From positions 1 through 64,000 of the forward strand of contig NZ_AKGG01000012.1 of assembly GCF_000277645.1 (NCBI RefSeq): a stretch of DNA of 64,000 bases, read 5' to 3'. Made by a program: the position numbers and the translations under genes. Below are positions 10,062 through 18,266 of the stretch, piece after piece (within the stretch, counting starts at the first letter, position 1; every line of letters starts with the position of its first letter). Below the pieces are notes generated by a model. The model searched no databases, had not been told where the DNA came from, and worked only from the letters and a program-made list of their open reading frames with translations. This DNA comes from Weissella koreensis KCTC 3621 (GTDB lineage: Bacteria > Bacillota > Bacilli > Lactobacillales > Lactobacillaceae).

Positions 10062-12254
10062 TTATTTATCAAAAACAAATTTCAGTTTACCATCAACCAA
10101 TTCTAAAATTGCACTAAAAGATTTACCTGCCTTACTTTTAAACCCGCTAATCTCTTTAGTATGACCTTTCTTGATTAAATCTTTGATTGCCGTTTTTGGT
10201 AGAATTTTACCTGCCCATTTGCTTGGTAAGGAAAAATTACATGCTTCTTTTGAGTTGTAATTACTACATCCATAAAATTTACCTCGATCAATCATATGGC
10301 CTGCCTTACAAACTGGACAAATCCCCATATGCTCTTTATATTGATCAGCATTAGTATCTTTTTGACTATTTATCTGATCAGTTAATTTTTGATTAGTTTC
10401 AATTTGATCTGGAACTTCATTGATTAATTTCAAAATAAATTTTTCGATTTGTTTTAAAAACGATGCTTGAGTTCGATTATTTTGACCAATTTCATGTAAG
10501 GCCATCTCCCATTGTGCTGTTAATTCAGGCGAATTTAATAGCGGTTGTAACTCAACTGCTTGACATAAAATAATACCCGACATTGTTACAGCTAAACTAT
10601 TATCTTTAAGTTCAATATAGCTCTTTGCTTTCAATCGTTCGATGATACCCGCCCGAGTCGCTTCAGTTCCAATTCCTTCAGTTTCTTTAAGAATCTCTTT
10701 TTGAGCATCTGCTAAGTCTCTTCCAGCATTTTTCATTGCAGTAATTAAGGTTCCCTCAGTATAAGCCGATGGTGCAACTGTCACCTTATGTTCATCTAAT
10801 AAATCAAAATCGACCTTCTGACCGATATCAACTCGAGGCAAGCTAACCTCCCCATTAGCACTAGATTTTTTACTGTTTGTCTTAAATAATAATTTCCAAC
10901 CAGGGGTAGTTATTACTCGTCCCATTGCCTTAAACTGTGCCTGACCTGACTTAACAATAATAACCTGTTCATCATAATTCAAATCATCCAAAAACATTGC
11001 AATCGTTGTTCTCAATACTAATTCATAAATTGATTTTTCTAAACTAGTTAATTTCATAAATTGATTTTTTGTAGGAATCGTTCGTGTTGGAATAATAGCA
11101 TGATGTTCTTGAACTTTCTTACTATTTACGTAACGTTTTCTAGGTTCTTTATGAGCAATATTAGCTGTGACATTCGCAAATTCACAATACTGATTAATAT
11201 TATCCAATAAATATGAAAATTCTTCGTCAGAAATAAATTGCGTATCCGTTCTAGGATAAGTTAAAAATTTCTTTTCATATAACGATTGAACTGCATCCAA
11301 AGTATTTTGTGCTGATGCTTTAAAGGCCTTATTAGCCCTAGACTGTAAAGTTGACAATGAAAATAATTTTGGACTAGGTTGCTTCTTTTTATCCTTAATA
11401 ATGTTATTAATAATTCCAAAGTTATTATTATTTTCTTTTGATTGGCTCTTGTTAACTAAAACTAATTCGTTATCTGATAGGAAAACTTTAACCTTATCTT
11501 GATTATCAAACCTGATGAATGGGTCTAATTTAGCCTCAAATTCGCTTTTCCCCGTTTTTACATGTGCCAGCAATTCAATGTATGGTTTTGGTTTAAAATT
11601 ATCAATCTCCACTTGCCGTTTATAAATCATATAAAGAGTTGGAGTTTGGACACGTCCGATTGAAAACACACCCCTAATTCCTTGTTTTCGTAACGATAAA
11701 GAATATAAAGGGCTTGCGTTCATTCCAACTAGCCAATCACTAAATTCTCTTGTTTGTGCTTCAATATATGCCGAATAATGCTGTTTAGCCTCATGCAAAT
11801 TGGTTAGGCCATCACGAATAGCAGATGATTCTAGTGAATTAATCCATAATCGTTTCATAATTTTTTCCTGAGGATTAATACCAGATTGATTAATAATCGA
11901 CCAAGCAATATTTTCGCCTTCACGATCAGCATCGGTTGCAATAATAATTTGATCAGCCTCAGAAAGTAAATTTTTGACTATTTTAAATTGCTCTGCCTTC
12001 CCTTTACCCGTTTTAAATTTAAATTGATCAGGAATAATTGGTAAATTATTAATACTCCAATTTTTATACTTTTCATCATATTGTTCTGGCAAATAAAGTT
12101 CTACCAAATGTCCAAAACCATAAGTTATATAAGTTTCACCATCAAAATATTCATTTGAAACTTCAATATAACCTTCTCGCTTCTTGCTACTTTTAAATGC
12201 CTTAGAATATGCAACGGCCTGCGTTGGCTTCTCGGCTAATATAATGGTTCTCAT
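10062..12254 (-). CDS. topB: DNA topoisomerase III
   Basis: A 730-aa type IA topoisomerase. The Toprim domain shows ILAEKPTQA and ATDADREGENIAW; GIRGVFSIGRVQTPTL follows, and the active-site tyrosine lies in KKFLTYPRTDTQFIS. The decatenation-type core continues to GTEATRAGIIERL. The C-terminal 90 residues hold a single four-Cys element (CPVCKAGHM ... FYGCSNYNSKEACNF) and a basic tail. This is TopB rather than TopA because it lacks multiple zinc ribbons and matches the TopB Toprim spacing. TopB is often plasmid- or ICE-borne in Firmicutes, but nothing mobile is seen around it. Confidence 0.93.
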   Translation of the reverse strand: MRTIILAEKPTQAVAYSKAFKSSKKREGYIEVSNEYFDGETYITYGFGHLVELYLPEQYDEKYKNWSINNLPIIPDQFKFKTGKGKAEQFKIVKNLLSEADQIIIATDADREGENIAWSIINQSGINPQEKIMKRLWINSLESSAIRDGLTNLHEAKQHYSAYIEAQTREFSDWLVGMNASPLYSLSLRKQGIRGVFSIGRVQTPTLYMIYKRQVEIDNFKPKPYIELLAHVKTGKSEFEAKLDPFIRFDNQDKVKVFLSDNELVLVNKSQSKENNNNFGIINNIIKDKKKQPSPKLFSLSTLQSRANKAFKASAQNTLDAVQSLYEKKFLTYPRTDTQFISDEEFSYLLDNINQYCEFANVTANIAHKEPRKRYVNSKKVQEHHAIIPTRTIPTKNQFMKLTSLEKSIYELVLRTTIAMFLDDLNYDEQVIIVKSGQAQFKAMGRVITTPGWKLLFKTNSKKSSANGEVSLPRVDIGQKVDFDLLDEHKVTVAPSAYTEGTLITAMKNAGRDLADAQKEILKETEGIGTEATRAGIIERLKAKSYIELKDNSLAVTMSGIILCQAVELQPLLNSPELTAQWEMALHEIGQNNRTQASFLKQIEKFILKLINEVPDQIETNQKLTDQINSQKDTNADQYKEHMGICPVCKAGHMIDRGKFYGCSNYNSKEACNFSLPSKWAGKILPKTAIKDLIKKGHTKEISGFKSKAGKSFSAILELVDGKLKFVFDK

Positions 12255-12349
12255 TACACCTTTTTCCCTTCATCACTTAAATATATAGGCTCATACGTTG
12301 TAAATATAAATTTCATGTTCAAGCTTATATTTTAATAATTTTTATAAAT

Positions 12350-12513
12350 AAAAAAGCAGCAGATAGTTAAGACAACTTTCGCCTCTTCCATCTGCCTGTT
12401 AGCTCAGTAAATTTATATAATAAACGGCCAACCCATAGTTAAATTAGTGATATCGCATATAATTTAACCAACCATTTCAACTTGTCATTCCATTACTGTT
12501 GGCTAGTTTGACA
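12350..12513 (-). ncRNA. Candidate small RNA, unclassified, about 164 nt
   Basis: The 516-base gap between topB and guaC holds no convincing ORF but has the marks of a stand-alone RNA gene read leftward. A promoter-like TTAACA, 16 bases, TAAAAT lies at 12520-12547. The RNA would contain a closing helix GCCAAC/GTTGGC (12427-12432 with 12498-12503), a perfect 9-bp stem GTTAAATTA/TAATTTAAC (12438-12446 with 12460-12468), and a 3' hairpin (12357-12364 with 12390-12398, one bulge) followed by six T. It does not look like 6S RNA, tmRNA, RNase P or SRP RNA. It could instead be a relic leader. I see nothing else in 12548-12724. Confidence 0.4.
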
Positions 12514-12519
12514 TAGGTT

Positions 12520-12547
12520 ATTTTATTTATCTGTTTTATTTTGTTAA
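12520..12547 (-). promoter_or_regulatory. Candidate promoter of the small RNA
   Basis: TTAACA, 16-base spacer, TAAAAT on the minus strand, about 7 bases before the inferred RNA 5' end near 12513. Confidence 0.4.
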
Positions 12548-12724
12548 GTTTAAAATGAGCATCATTAACTTTCCATTATCAAAATTGACGTGTAAAAATT
12601 ATAAATTAATTTAATAACCTAATTCAGCAAAATTTATACCATTTCAAAAACATATTAATTTCGCCATTAATTCTAACCTAATACATAAAAATTATAAACC
12701 ACTCTGATTGTAATATGCAAGCTT

Positions 12725-12755
12725 AAAAAAGGCTGAGACAACTTATGCCTCAGCC
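12725..12755 (-). terminator. Intrinsic terminator after guaC
   Basis: GGCTGAG/CTCAGCC perfect 7-bp stem with an 11-base loop and a run of six T on the minus strand, immediately after the guaC stop. Confidence 0.9.
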
Positions 12756-12770
12756 TTTCTAATAATAAAT

Positions 12771-13751
12771 TTAATCACCATTTAAGATCGAGTTTCTAAC
12801 GATCACATAATCAACCAAACGTAAATCTAATAATTTTTTACCGCCAGCATAAGAAATGGATGATTGTAGATCCTCTTTCATTTCATTCAGCGTATTGTAA
12901 ATACTTCCTCGATAAGGAACAAATAATTTTTTACCTTCGACATTTTGATATGTCCCCTTTTGAAATTGGGATGCTGATCCAAAGTATGCTTTCACAGGTG
13001 CTCCATCTAGATCAATTACTTCTCCCGGACCTTCTTGATGGCCCGCTAACATTGAACCAATCATGACCATAGATGCACCAAAGCGAATCGATTTTGCGAT
13101 ATCACCATGATATCGAATACCGCCATCAGCAATAATCGGCTTAGTTGCAACTTGAGCACATTGATTAATCGCAGCTAATTGCCATCCACCAGTTCCAAAT
13201 CCAGTTTTTAATTTAGTAATGCAAGCTTTACCCGGACCAATACCCACTTTTGTTGCATCAGCTCCGGCATCTTCTAGTGCAATCACCGCATCAGGAGTAG
13301 CAACATTTCCTGCAATAACAAATGTTTTAGGTAAAGCTTTTTTAATATATTTAATCATGGCTATCGTTGAATCACTGTAACCATGCGCAATATCAATTGT
13401 AATATATTCGGGAATTAATTGTTCATCTTTTAAAAGATCAATAAATTGATATTCAGCCGGTTTTACCCCAACTGAAATTGAAGCAAAAATATGATTAGAG
13501 TGAGCACGCTTAATAAAATTTAATCGACGTTCTGGTTCAAATCGATGCATGATATAAAAATAATGTTTTTCTCCCAAATTGAGAGCTAAATCCTCATCAA
13601 TAACGGTCTGCATATTTGCAGGAACAACTGGCAGATTAAACTTTTCAGGGCCAAATTGAATCGTTGTATCAGCATCTTTACGGCTATTTAATAAACCTTT
13701 TTTGGGAATTAATTGAATATCCTCATAATCAAAAATCATATCTTGAGTCAT
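12771..13751 (-). CDS. guaC: GMP reductase
   Basis: A 326-aa IMPDH/GMPR-family TIM barrel that converts GMP to IMP with NADPH, recycling guanine nucleotides to the adenine branch. The N-terminus [13 protein letters not shown] is the GuaC signature, the catalytic loop [20 protein letters not shown] carries the active Cys, and there is no CBS domain insert, which separates it from IMP dehydrogenase. I start at the ATG at 13751, which has GGGAG 9 bases upstream; an in-frame ORF reaches 13820 but that would precede the likely transcript start. It is monocistronic, with its own terminator and an operator-like inverted repeat. Confidence 0.93.
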   Translation of the reverse strand: MTQDMIFDYEDIQLIPKKGLLNSRKDADTTIQFGPEKFNLPVVPANMQTVIDEDLALNLGEKHYFYIMHRFEPERRLNFIKRAHSNHIFASISVGVKPAEYQFIDLLKDEQLIPEYITIDIAHGYSDSTIAMIKYIKKALPKTFVIAGNVATPDAVIALEDAGADATKVGIGPGKACITKLKTGFGTGGWQLAAINQCAQVATKPIIADGGIRYHGDIAKSIRFGASMVMIGSMLAGHQEGPGEVIDLDGAPVKAYFGSASQFQKGTYQNVEGKKLFVPYRGSIYNTLNEMKEDLQSSISYAGGKKLLDLRLVDYVIVRNSILNGD

Positions 13752-13770
13752 TATAAATATCTCCCTTTTA

Positions 13771-13835
13771 ATAGTTCGTTTTTTGGTGTCATGAATCACA
13801 ACATTTGACTCCTTTTTCATTATATAACGAACTAT
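13771..13835 (-). promoter_or_regulatory. guaC inverted repeat, possible PurR-type operator
   Basis: A perfect 10-bp inverted repeat, ATAGTTCGTT (13771-13780) and AACGAACTAT (13826-13835), with 45 bases between. The distal arm lies inside the spacer of the guaC promoter; the proximal arm lies between the inferred transcript start and the guaC ribosome site. The CGAAC core resembles the PurBox bound by PurR in Firmicutes, but the facing and spacing of the arms differ from the Bacillus arrangement. Confidence 0.45.
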
Positions 13836-13848
13836 ATATGATAATCAA
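13819..13848 (-). promoter_or_regulatory. Candidate guaC promoter
   Basis: TTGATT, an 18-base spacer and TATAAT on the minus strand. Transcription would begin near 13812, about 60 bases before the guaC start. Confidence 0.55.
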
Positions 13849-13913
13849 CTTATAATTAACGTATAAAGCAAACGAATGTTTTAAAATTACCAAAAATATT
13901 AAGCTACATTCAT

Positions 13914-13948
13914 TAAAAAATCCCAATCTCTTCTTACATGAGATTGGG
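13914..13948 (-). terminator. Intrinsic terminator after yidC
   Basis: CCCAATCTC/GAGATTGGG perfect 9-bp stem followed by ATTTTTT on the minus strand. Confidence 0.9.
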
Positions 13949-13966
13949 CTTCTTTTATTAAAATAA

Positions 13967-14974
13967 TTATTTTTGTTTATTTCTTTGGTTTTTTTCACGA
14001 TTAGAAAGTCGTTGTGAGTTTTTTTCTTTATTATTAGGTGTTACATCTTTACGCTCAGTTTGACCTTGTTGTGCTGCTTGCTGTTGTGCTGCAGCCATTT
14101 TATCCATGAAACTTGAATTTTTTCCAGTCTCCGGTGTTTTAATACGACCAGCTAAAGCATCTTCAACGACATCTTTAACTTCAAAATTTGCACCAACATG
14201 ACGACGCAAACGTGGACGCCAAAGATTAATCATAAGTGTTTGAAGCACCATAATTACTGCTCCACCCATAAAGTATAATCCAATTCCGGCATTCGTAAAG
14301 AAAGTCATCATGAACATCATGATTGGCATCATAAACATCATTGTCCGCATTTGCTTTTTTTGTTCAGGCGCAATTCCAAGTGTTGATAAGTACGATTGTA
14401 TTAGATAAATTAATCCAGTTGCAATAGCCAAACCGATACTTGGTTGTGCTAAATGAATTCCAAAGAAAGTGGCACTCTTAATTTCAGCTGCTTGATTAAG
14501 CGCCCAGTCCATTCCTTTCCAACCATGAATAATACTAGGGTTAATTGCTGCATACAAACCCGAGAAAATTGGCCATTGGATTACCAAAGTAGAAAAGTTC
14601 ATACCACCCAGCATTGAAACATTATTTTCTCGATAAATATGCATCATTGCTTGAGTTGCACGAGCTTGTTCATCAGGTGTTTTAGCATTTTTTTGAGCTT
14701 CTTGAACCCGCGTTAATTGTGGTTGTAGTAACCGCATCTTTTCTTGTTGAATAGTCATATTTCGTGATTGGTGTAGCTGCATGGGTAGCAAAACTAACCG
14801 TACGATGAAGGTCAAAACTAAGATTGACCAGCCAATGGCATTAGAATCATTGAACATACCTTCAACAATCTGCATAAAGTTCGCTAAGTATGGTGCTAAG
14901 ATATAGATATGTCCAGTAAAGAACAAAATAATCAATATTACGATTAAAATTGGGGTTAAACCTTTTATTTTCAT
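13967..14974 (-). CDS. yidC: Membrane protein insertase YidC/OxaA
   Basis: A 335-aa Oxa1-superfamily insertase that places proteins in the membrane alone or with SecYEG. It has an N-terminal helix, then the core with SILVLTFIVRLVLLP, whose conserved Arg sits in the hydrophilic groove, a cytoplasmic coiled-coil hairpin rich in Q and K (about 85-115), and further helices through IGLYFMGGAVIMVLQ. The tail from about residue 260 is polar, basic and Q/K/N rich, as in the YidC2 paralogue that contacts ribosomes. No cysteine is seen, so the usual lipoprotein signal of Gram-positive YidC is absent. Confidence 0.93.
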   Translation of the reverse strand: MKIKGLTPILIVILIILFFTGHIYILAPYLANFMQIVEGMFNDSNAIGWSILVLTFIVRLVLLPMQLHQSRNMTIQQEKMRLLQPQLTRVQEAQKNAKTPDEQARATQAMMHIYRENNVSMLGGMNFSTLVIQWPIFSGLYAAINPSIIHGWKGMDWALNQAAEIKSATFFGIHLAQPSIGLAIATGLIYLIQSYLSTLGIAPEQKKQMRTMMFMMPIMMFMMTFFTNAGIGLYFMGGAVIMVLQTLMINLWRPRLRRHVGANFEVKDVVEDALAGRIKTPETGKNSSFMDKMAAAQQQAAQQGQTERKDVTPNNKEKNSQRLSNREKNQRNKQK

Positions 14975-15107
14975 TTTTTGTTAACTTCCTATATTTTATT
15001 AAGAATTATCTTTTTTATTCTAGCTTGCTAATAAAAAATTATAACATAAAAACAGATCAGTTTTCAAAATTCTTTCACTTATCACATTCCTGTAAGGATT
15101 AAATTAA

Positions 15108-15153
15108 AATAAAGAACAGGTTACCCATAAGTTTAGGCAATCTGCTCTTTATT
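15108..15153 (-). terminator. Intrinsic terminator after the flavoprotein gene
   Basis: AATAAAGAGCAG pairs with CTGTTCTTTATT (one G-U) around an inner helix of about six pairs; T-rich sequence follows on the minus strand. Confidence 0.75.
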
Positions 15154-15198
15154 TTACTATATTACTTTAAATATTAATTCAAGTTTTGCTTAAATGAA

Positions 15199-16527
15199 TT
15201 AATAAAATTCAGAAAATTCACTCCCTAATGATGGATAAGCATATAAATTAGCCTGGGTTTCTGCAAAAGTTCGCTTCATATTAATAGCTGTAACAAAATA
15301 GTTAATTAATTCTTCAGCTTCAAAAGCGAAAATACTAGCCCCCACAATAAGGCCATTAGTATCAATAGCTACCCTAATCCGAGCTTGATCATGATATCGG
15401 AAGAAGGTAATTACATTACCCATCTCTAAATCTTTAATCGTAAATCCCTGATTTTTTGCCTCTACCATGGAAACCCCAGTTTGCGCAATTCTCGGTGTGC
15501 CGAAAACAACTTGAGGCATCGTTGGATATTCTAAAGGGGTTTGATTTTGACCAGCTAATTGTCGAGCGACATAACGTCCCTCATAATTTCCAACTGGCAC
15601 TAATTTTGGCACATCATTATCAGCTACATCTCCAATCGCATAAACATGTGAATTAGTACTCTTAAGATATTGATCTACCACCACATGCCCATCACACGTT
15701 TTAACACCGGCTTTTTCGGCTTGAATTTTATCAGCATTTCCAGTCCGTCCCACCGCACTGATGACTAGATCCGTTAAATAACTCGTTCCATTTGATAATT
15801 TAACTAAATATTGATTATCTTGTTTTTGAATGACGTCAATTGTATTATCAAATAAAATTTCAATACCATTATTAAGCATTTCTTTTTCAAATTCGCGAAC
15901 CAAAACTTGATCAAAATCTGACAACAAATGTGATCCTTGGGTAATTAAATGAACTCGAGCTCCCGCAAAGTGGCTAATATTAGCAAATTCAACCCCAATA
16001 TATCCACCGCCTAAGAAGGTAATATCTTGCGGCATATCTGACAAATTCAAAAAGTCCTCGCTATTGCCCATTAGTTCAGCGCCAGGGAAATCAAGTTGAC
16101 GTGGGCGTTGTCCTGTAGCAATGATCCAATTAGTAGCTGTTATCTGGTATTCATTAGTAGCTACAGTGTCTTGATTAATAAATTGAGCATGTCCATAGAT
16201 ATGTTCAATCTCTGCTTGTTCCAAACCTTTAATCTTACGAGGTTTAACGGCGTCGACATACTCTTGTTTAGTTGCCATTAAAGCTGGCCAATTAATCATT
16301 GATGATCCGACTAAACCTTTATTTTGTAAAGCTTGCTCACGATGAAGTGTTTCAACCGCACTCAGTAAAATTTTTTTAGGATCGCAGCCATAATTGGGGC
16401 AGGTTCCACCCCACATATATTCTTCAATCATAACAACTGTTTGTCCTAATTGTTTTGCTTCAAACGCTGCAGCTAAGCCGGCTGGGCCTGATCCAATAAT
16501 ACCTAAATCATAATTAATTTGTTTCAT
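15199..16527 (-). CDS. FAD-dependent pyridine nucleotide-disulfide oxidoreductase (glutathione-reductase-like)
   Basis: A 442-aa flavoprotein with FAD motif IIGSGPAGLAAAFEA, redox-active pair CPNYGC (C43, C48), NAD(P) motif FLGGGYIGVEFANI, the second FAD motif VYAIGDVADND, and a dimerisation domain. The C-terminal HPTxxE of glutathione, lipoamide and mercuric reductases reads YPSLGSEF here, so the base His is Tyr. It therefore fits the broad Gor/MerA-like group found in lactic acid bacteria, but the disulfide substrate is not secure. It is a single gene with its own terminator; the ATG at 16527 has AAGGAGATG immediately upstream. Confidence 0.82.
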   Translation of the reverse strand: MKQINYDLGIIGSGPAGLAAAFEAKQLGQTVVMIEEYMWGGTCPNYGCDPKKILLSAVETLHREQALQNKGLVGSSMINWPALMATKQEYVDAVKPRKIKGLEQAEIEHIYGHAQFINQDTVATNEYQITATNWIIATGQRPRQLDFPGAELMGNSEDFLNLSDMPQDITFLGGGYIGVEFANISHFAGARVHLITQGSHLLSDFDQVLVREFEKEMLNNGIEILFDNTIDVIQKQDNQYLVKLSNGTSYLTDLVISAVGRTGNADKIQAEKAGVKTCDGHVVVDQYLKSTNSHVYAIGDVADNDVPKLVPVGNYEGRYVARQLAGQNQTPLEYPTMPQVVFGTPRIAQTGVSMVEAKNQGFTIKDLEMGNVITFFRYHDQARIRVAIDTNGLIVGASIFAFEAEELINYFVTAINMKRTFAETQANLYAYPSLGSEFSEFY

Positions 16528-16575
16528 ATTAATTCATCTCCTTCGTTATGTTTAAGCGAACCGACCTCATTTATA

Positions 16576-17274
16576 TTATGATGCTAAATAGCGGGAAGTT
16601 CTTTTTTCTAACCATCGTTGAACAAAAGTTAAAATCGTCGTAATAACTGCATAAACAATCGCCACTAAAATATACATAGATAAAGTTTGATAATTCTCAG
16701 CAGCAATTTGCTGGCTGAGATAAAATGTCTCTACAATCGTAATTACACTAGCCAGGGACGTATCCTTTACTAGTGATATTAATGAGTTACTCAATGGTGG
16801 GATTGCAATGCGTACCGCCTGTGGTAAGACCACATACCAATAGGCTTGAATTCTAGATAATCCGACTGATTGAGCGGCCTCTAACTGCCCTCTATCGACT
16901 GATAATATTGACGCACGAATTGTTTCTGCAGCATACGCCCCCGTGTTGAGTGAAAATACCGTTATGGCACTAATCCATGCATTGGCAAAGAAATCGATAT
17001 GTGCACTAGGGAGACCATAGAAAGCAATAAACAGTTGAACCAACATTGGTGTCGAACGGAAAAGCCAAATATAAAAAGATGCGATTCCTTTTACCAGAAT
17101 CATAATAATTCTCAATAATCGATTCCTAGGCGCTGTCATAACTCGTATTAAGGCCGTCCCAGTTGCAATGATGAGTCCCAACGCAAACGAAATTGCTGCG
17201 AGTGGTAAAGTATATAAAATTGCGGCTTGAAATAATTGTGGTAAACATTTCACAGCCAGTTGAATAAATTCCAT
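16576..17274 (-). CDS. Amino acid ABC transporter permease (polar/cystine type)
   Basis: A 232-aa HisMQ-type permease with about five helices and the EAA loop around LEAAQSVGLSRIQAYWYVVLPQA that docks the ATPase. It follows the binding-protein gene by 23 bases and is certainly co-transcribed. The best-known relatives carry cystine or other polar amino acids (TcyB/YecS type); the substrate is inferred from family only. No ATP-binding subunit gene follows, and the next gene downstream is an unrelated flavoprotein. Confidence 0.88.
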   Translation of the reverse strand: MEFIQLAVKCLPQLFQAAILYTLPLAAISFALGLIIATGTALIRVMTAPRNRLLRIIMILVKGIASFYIWLFRSTPMLVQLFIAFYGLPSAHIDFFANAWISAITVFSLNTGAYAAETIRASILSVDRGQLEAAQSVGLSRIQAYWYVVLPQAVRIAIPPLSNSLISLVKDTSLASVITIVETFYLSQQIAAENYQTLSMYILVAIVYAVITTILTFVQRWLEKRTSRYLAS

Positions 17275-17297
17275 GCTAGGTTCTACCTTTAATTAAA

Positions 17298-18077
17298 TTA
17301 TTTTTTAGTTAAATCTGTTTTGAAGTATTGTTTTGAAAGTTTACTTAATGTTCCATCTTTTGCTAATTCCTTAATTGCCTTATTAATTTGCTTTTGCAAC
17401 TTTGGATTATTTTTATTTAACATTGGGGCTGCTGGAACTGCTGGAATTTCACTATCCATTTTAACAGCCTTAACTTTTACATCCGGATTTTTATGATGCC
17501 ATAATTCAAAGGCTCCAGCATCATTTAGTTCAGCATCAGCACGACCTGAATCAATCAAATTCATTGCTTCAACCATTCCCGGAACAGCAACAATCTTAGC
17601 GCCATTCTTTTTAGCCATTTGACCAAAATTAGAACTTGTTGACTGTGCTAATTTCTTTCCCTTAATGTCTTTTAAGGTTTTTAATTTACCATTTTGTTTT
17701 TGAATCAATACCGTTTTAGAATATAAATATGGTTCGGCAAATAAATATCGGTTTTTACGTTCTTTAGTGATTCCTACGTTATTAAAAATAACATCATAAC
17801 GATTAGAATCCAAACCAGTTAGCAGTGAATCCCATTTAGTTTGTACAAATTTTGGTTTCATATTGATTTCCTTAGCAACTGCCTTGGCAACATCAACCTC
17901 ATATCCAGTTAACTTACCCTTTTCACGATATGAAAATGGTGCATAAGTTCCCTCTAAACCAACCGTTAACGTTCCTTTTTTGATAGTATCTGCATGTAGT
18001 TCTGTAAAATTGCTTCCAGCTAAGAGCCCAATAATTGAACTGAAAACAATAAGTGTACTAAAAATATGCTTTTTCAT
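17298..18077 (-). CDS. Amino acid ABC transporter substrate-binding protein (polar/cystine type), lipobox Cys missing
   Basis: A 259-aa family 3 periplasmic-binding-like protein. After a signal peptide the mature domain begins near GTLTVGLEGTYAPFSYREKG and shows LTGYEVDVAKAVAKE and DVIFNNVGITKERK, typical of polar amino acid and cystine binders. Signal sequence residues 15-22 read IIGLLAGS: the position of the lipobox cysteine is Ser22 (codon AGC, one base from the Cys codon TGC). Unless a sequencing error is present, the protein is not lipid-anchored and may be released after HA at about residue 29. The ATG at 18077 has GAGGGG 9 bases upstream, and the mRNA has a long structured leader. Confidence 0.88.
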   Translation of the reverse strand: MKKHIFSTLIVFSSIIGLLAGSNFTELHADTIKKGTLTVGLEGTYAPFSYREKGKLTGYEVDVAKAVAKEINMKPKFVQTKWDSLLTGLDSNRYDVIFNNVGITKERKNRYLFAEPYLYSKTVLIQKQNGKLKTLKDIKGKKLAQSTSSNFGQMAKKNGAKIVAVPGMVEAMNLIDSGRADAELNDAGAFELWHHKNPDVKVKAVKMDSEIPAVPAAPMLNKNNPKLQKQINKAIKELAKDGTLSKLSKQYFKTDLTKK

Positions 18078-18100
18078 TACTAATTACCCCTCTTTTCGAT

Positions 18101-18136
18101 AAAAAAAACACGACCTCATTATAAAATGAGTGCGTG
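18101..18136 (-). terminator. Terminator hairpin inside the 5' leader of the ABC transporter operon
   Basis: A 12-pair stem with two mismatches (18109-18120 with 18125-18136), loop of four, then eight T, 24 bases before the binding-protein start and downstream of a leader mini-ORF. Its position in the leader suggests attenuation. The 6-base sequence CAAGCA at the base of its 5' arm can instead pair with TGCTTG inside the mini-ORF. Confidence 0.7.
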
Positions 18137-18182
18137 CTTGTTCACTATCAAGAAATTAAGACAAATTACTCGCCAAAAACTC

Positions 18183-18242
18183 TCAATTGCCATCAAGCAA
18201 CCAAGTTCCACAAATATAAAATTGTGTTTTTGTTTTCAACAT
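18183..18242 (-). CDS. Putative leader peptide, 19 aa, upstream of the ABC transporter
   Basis: A short ORF, MLKTKTQFYICGTWLLDGN, begins at an ATG with AGGGG 7 bases upstream and lies 20-25 bases after the inferred transcript start. It contains one Cys (codon 11) and one Trp (codon 14) and ends about 50 bases before a terminator hairpin. The arrangement suggests ribosome-mediated attenuation, possibly sensing charged Cys-tRNA, which would fit a cystine-type transporter. No known leader family is recognised; translation is inferred only from the ribosome site. Confidence 0.4.
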   Translation of the reverse strand: MLKTKTQFYICGTWLLDGN

Positions 18243-18266
18243 AGTAGTTCCCCTTTGATAATCTTA

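Noticed and set aside
12350..12513. 6S RNA, tmRNA or SRP RNA in the topB-guaC gap
   Set aside because: No long closing stem with a central bubble, no tRNA-like end, and no GGTGA/GGAA SRP motif.
13796..13804. Two-codon ORF (ATG TTG TGA) behind AAGGAG upstream of guaC
   Set aside because: The predicted transcript start near 13812 falls within the AAGGAG, so the ribosome site would mostly be missing from the mRNA.
13752..13820. N-terminal extension of GMP reductase
   Set aside because: Family members start near [10 protein letters not shown], and the first extended codons lie upstream of the likely transcript start.
18140..18240. T-box leader before the amino acid ABC transporter
   Set aside because: GTGGAAC occurs, but not directly before the terminator, and no Stem I, AGTA or antiterminator bulge is seen; a mini-ORF with a ribosome site occupies the region.
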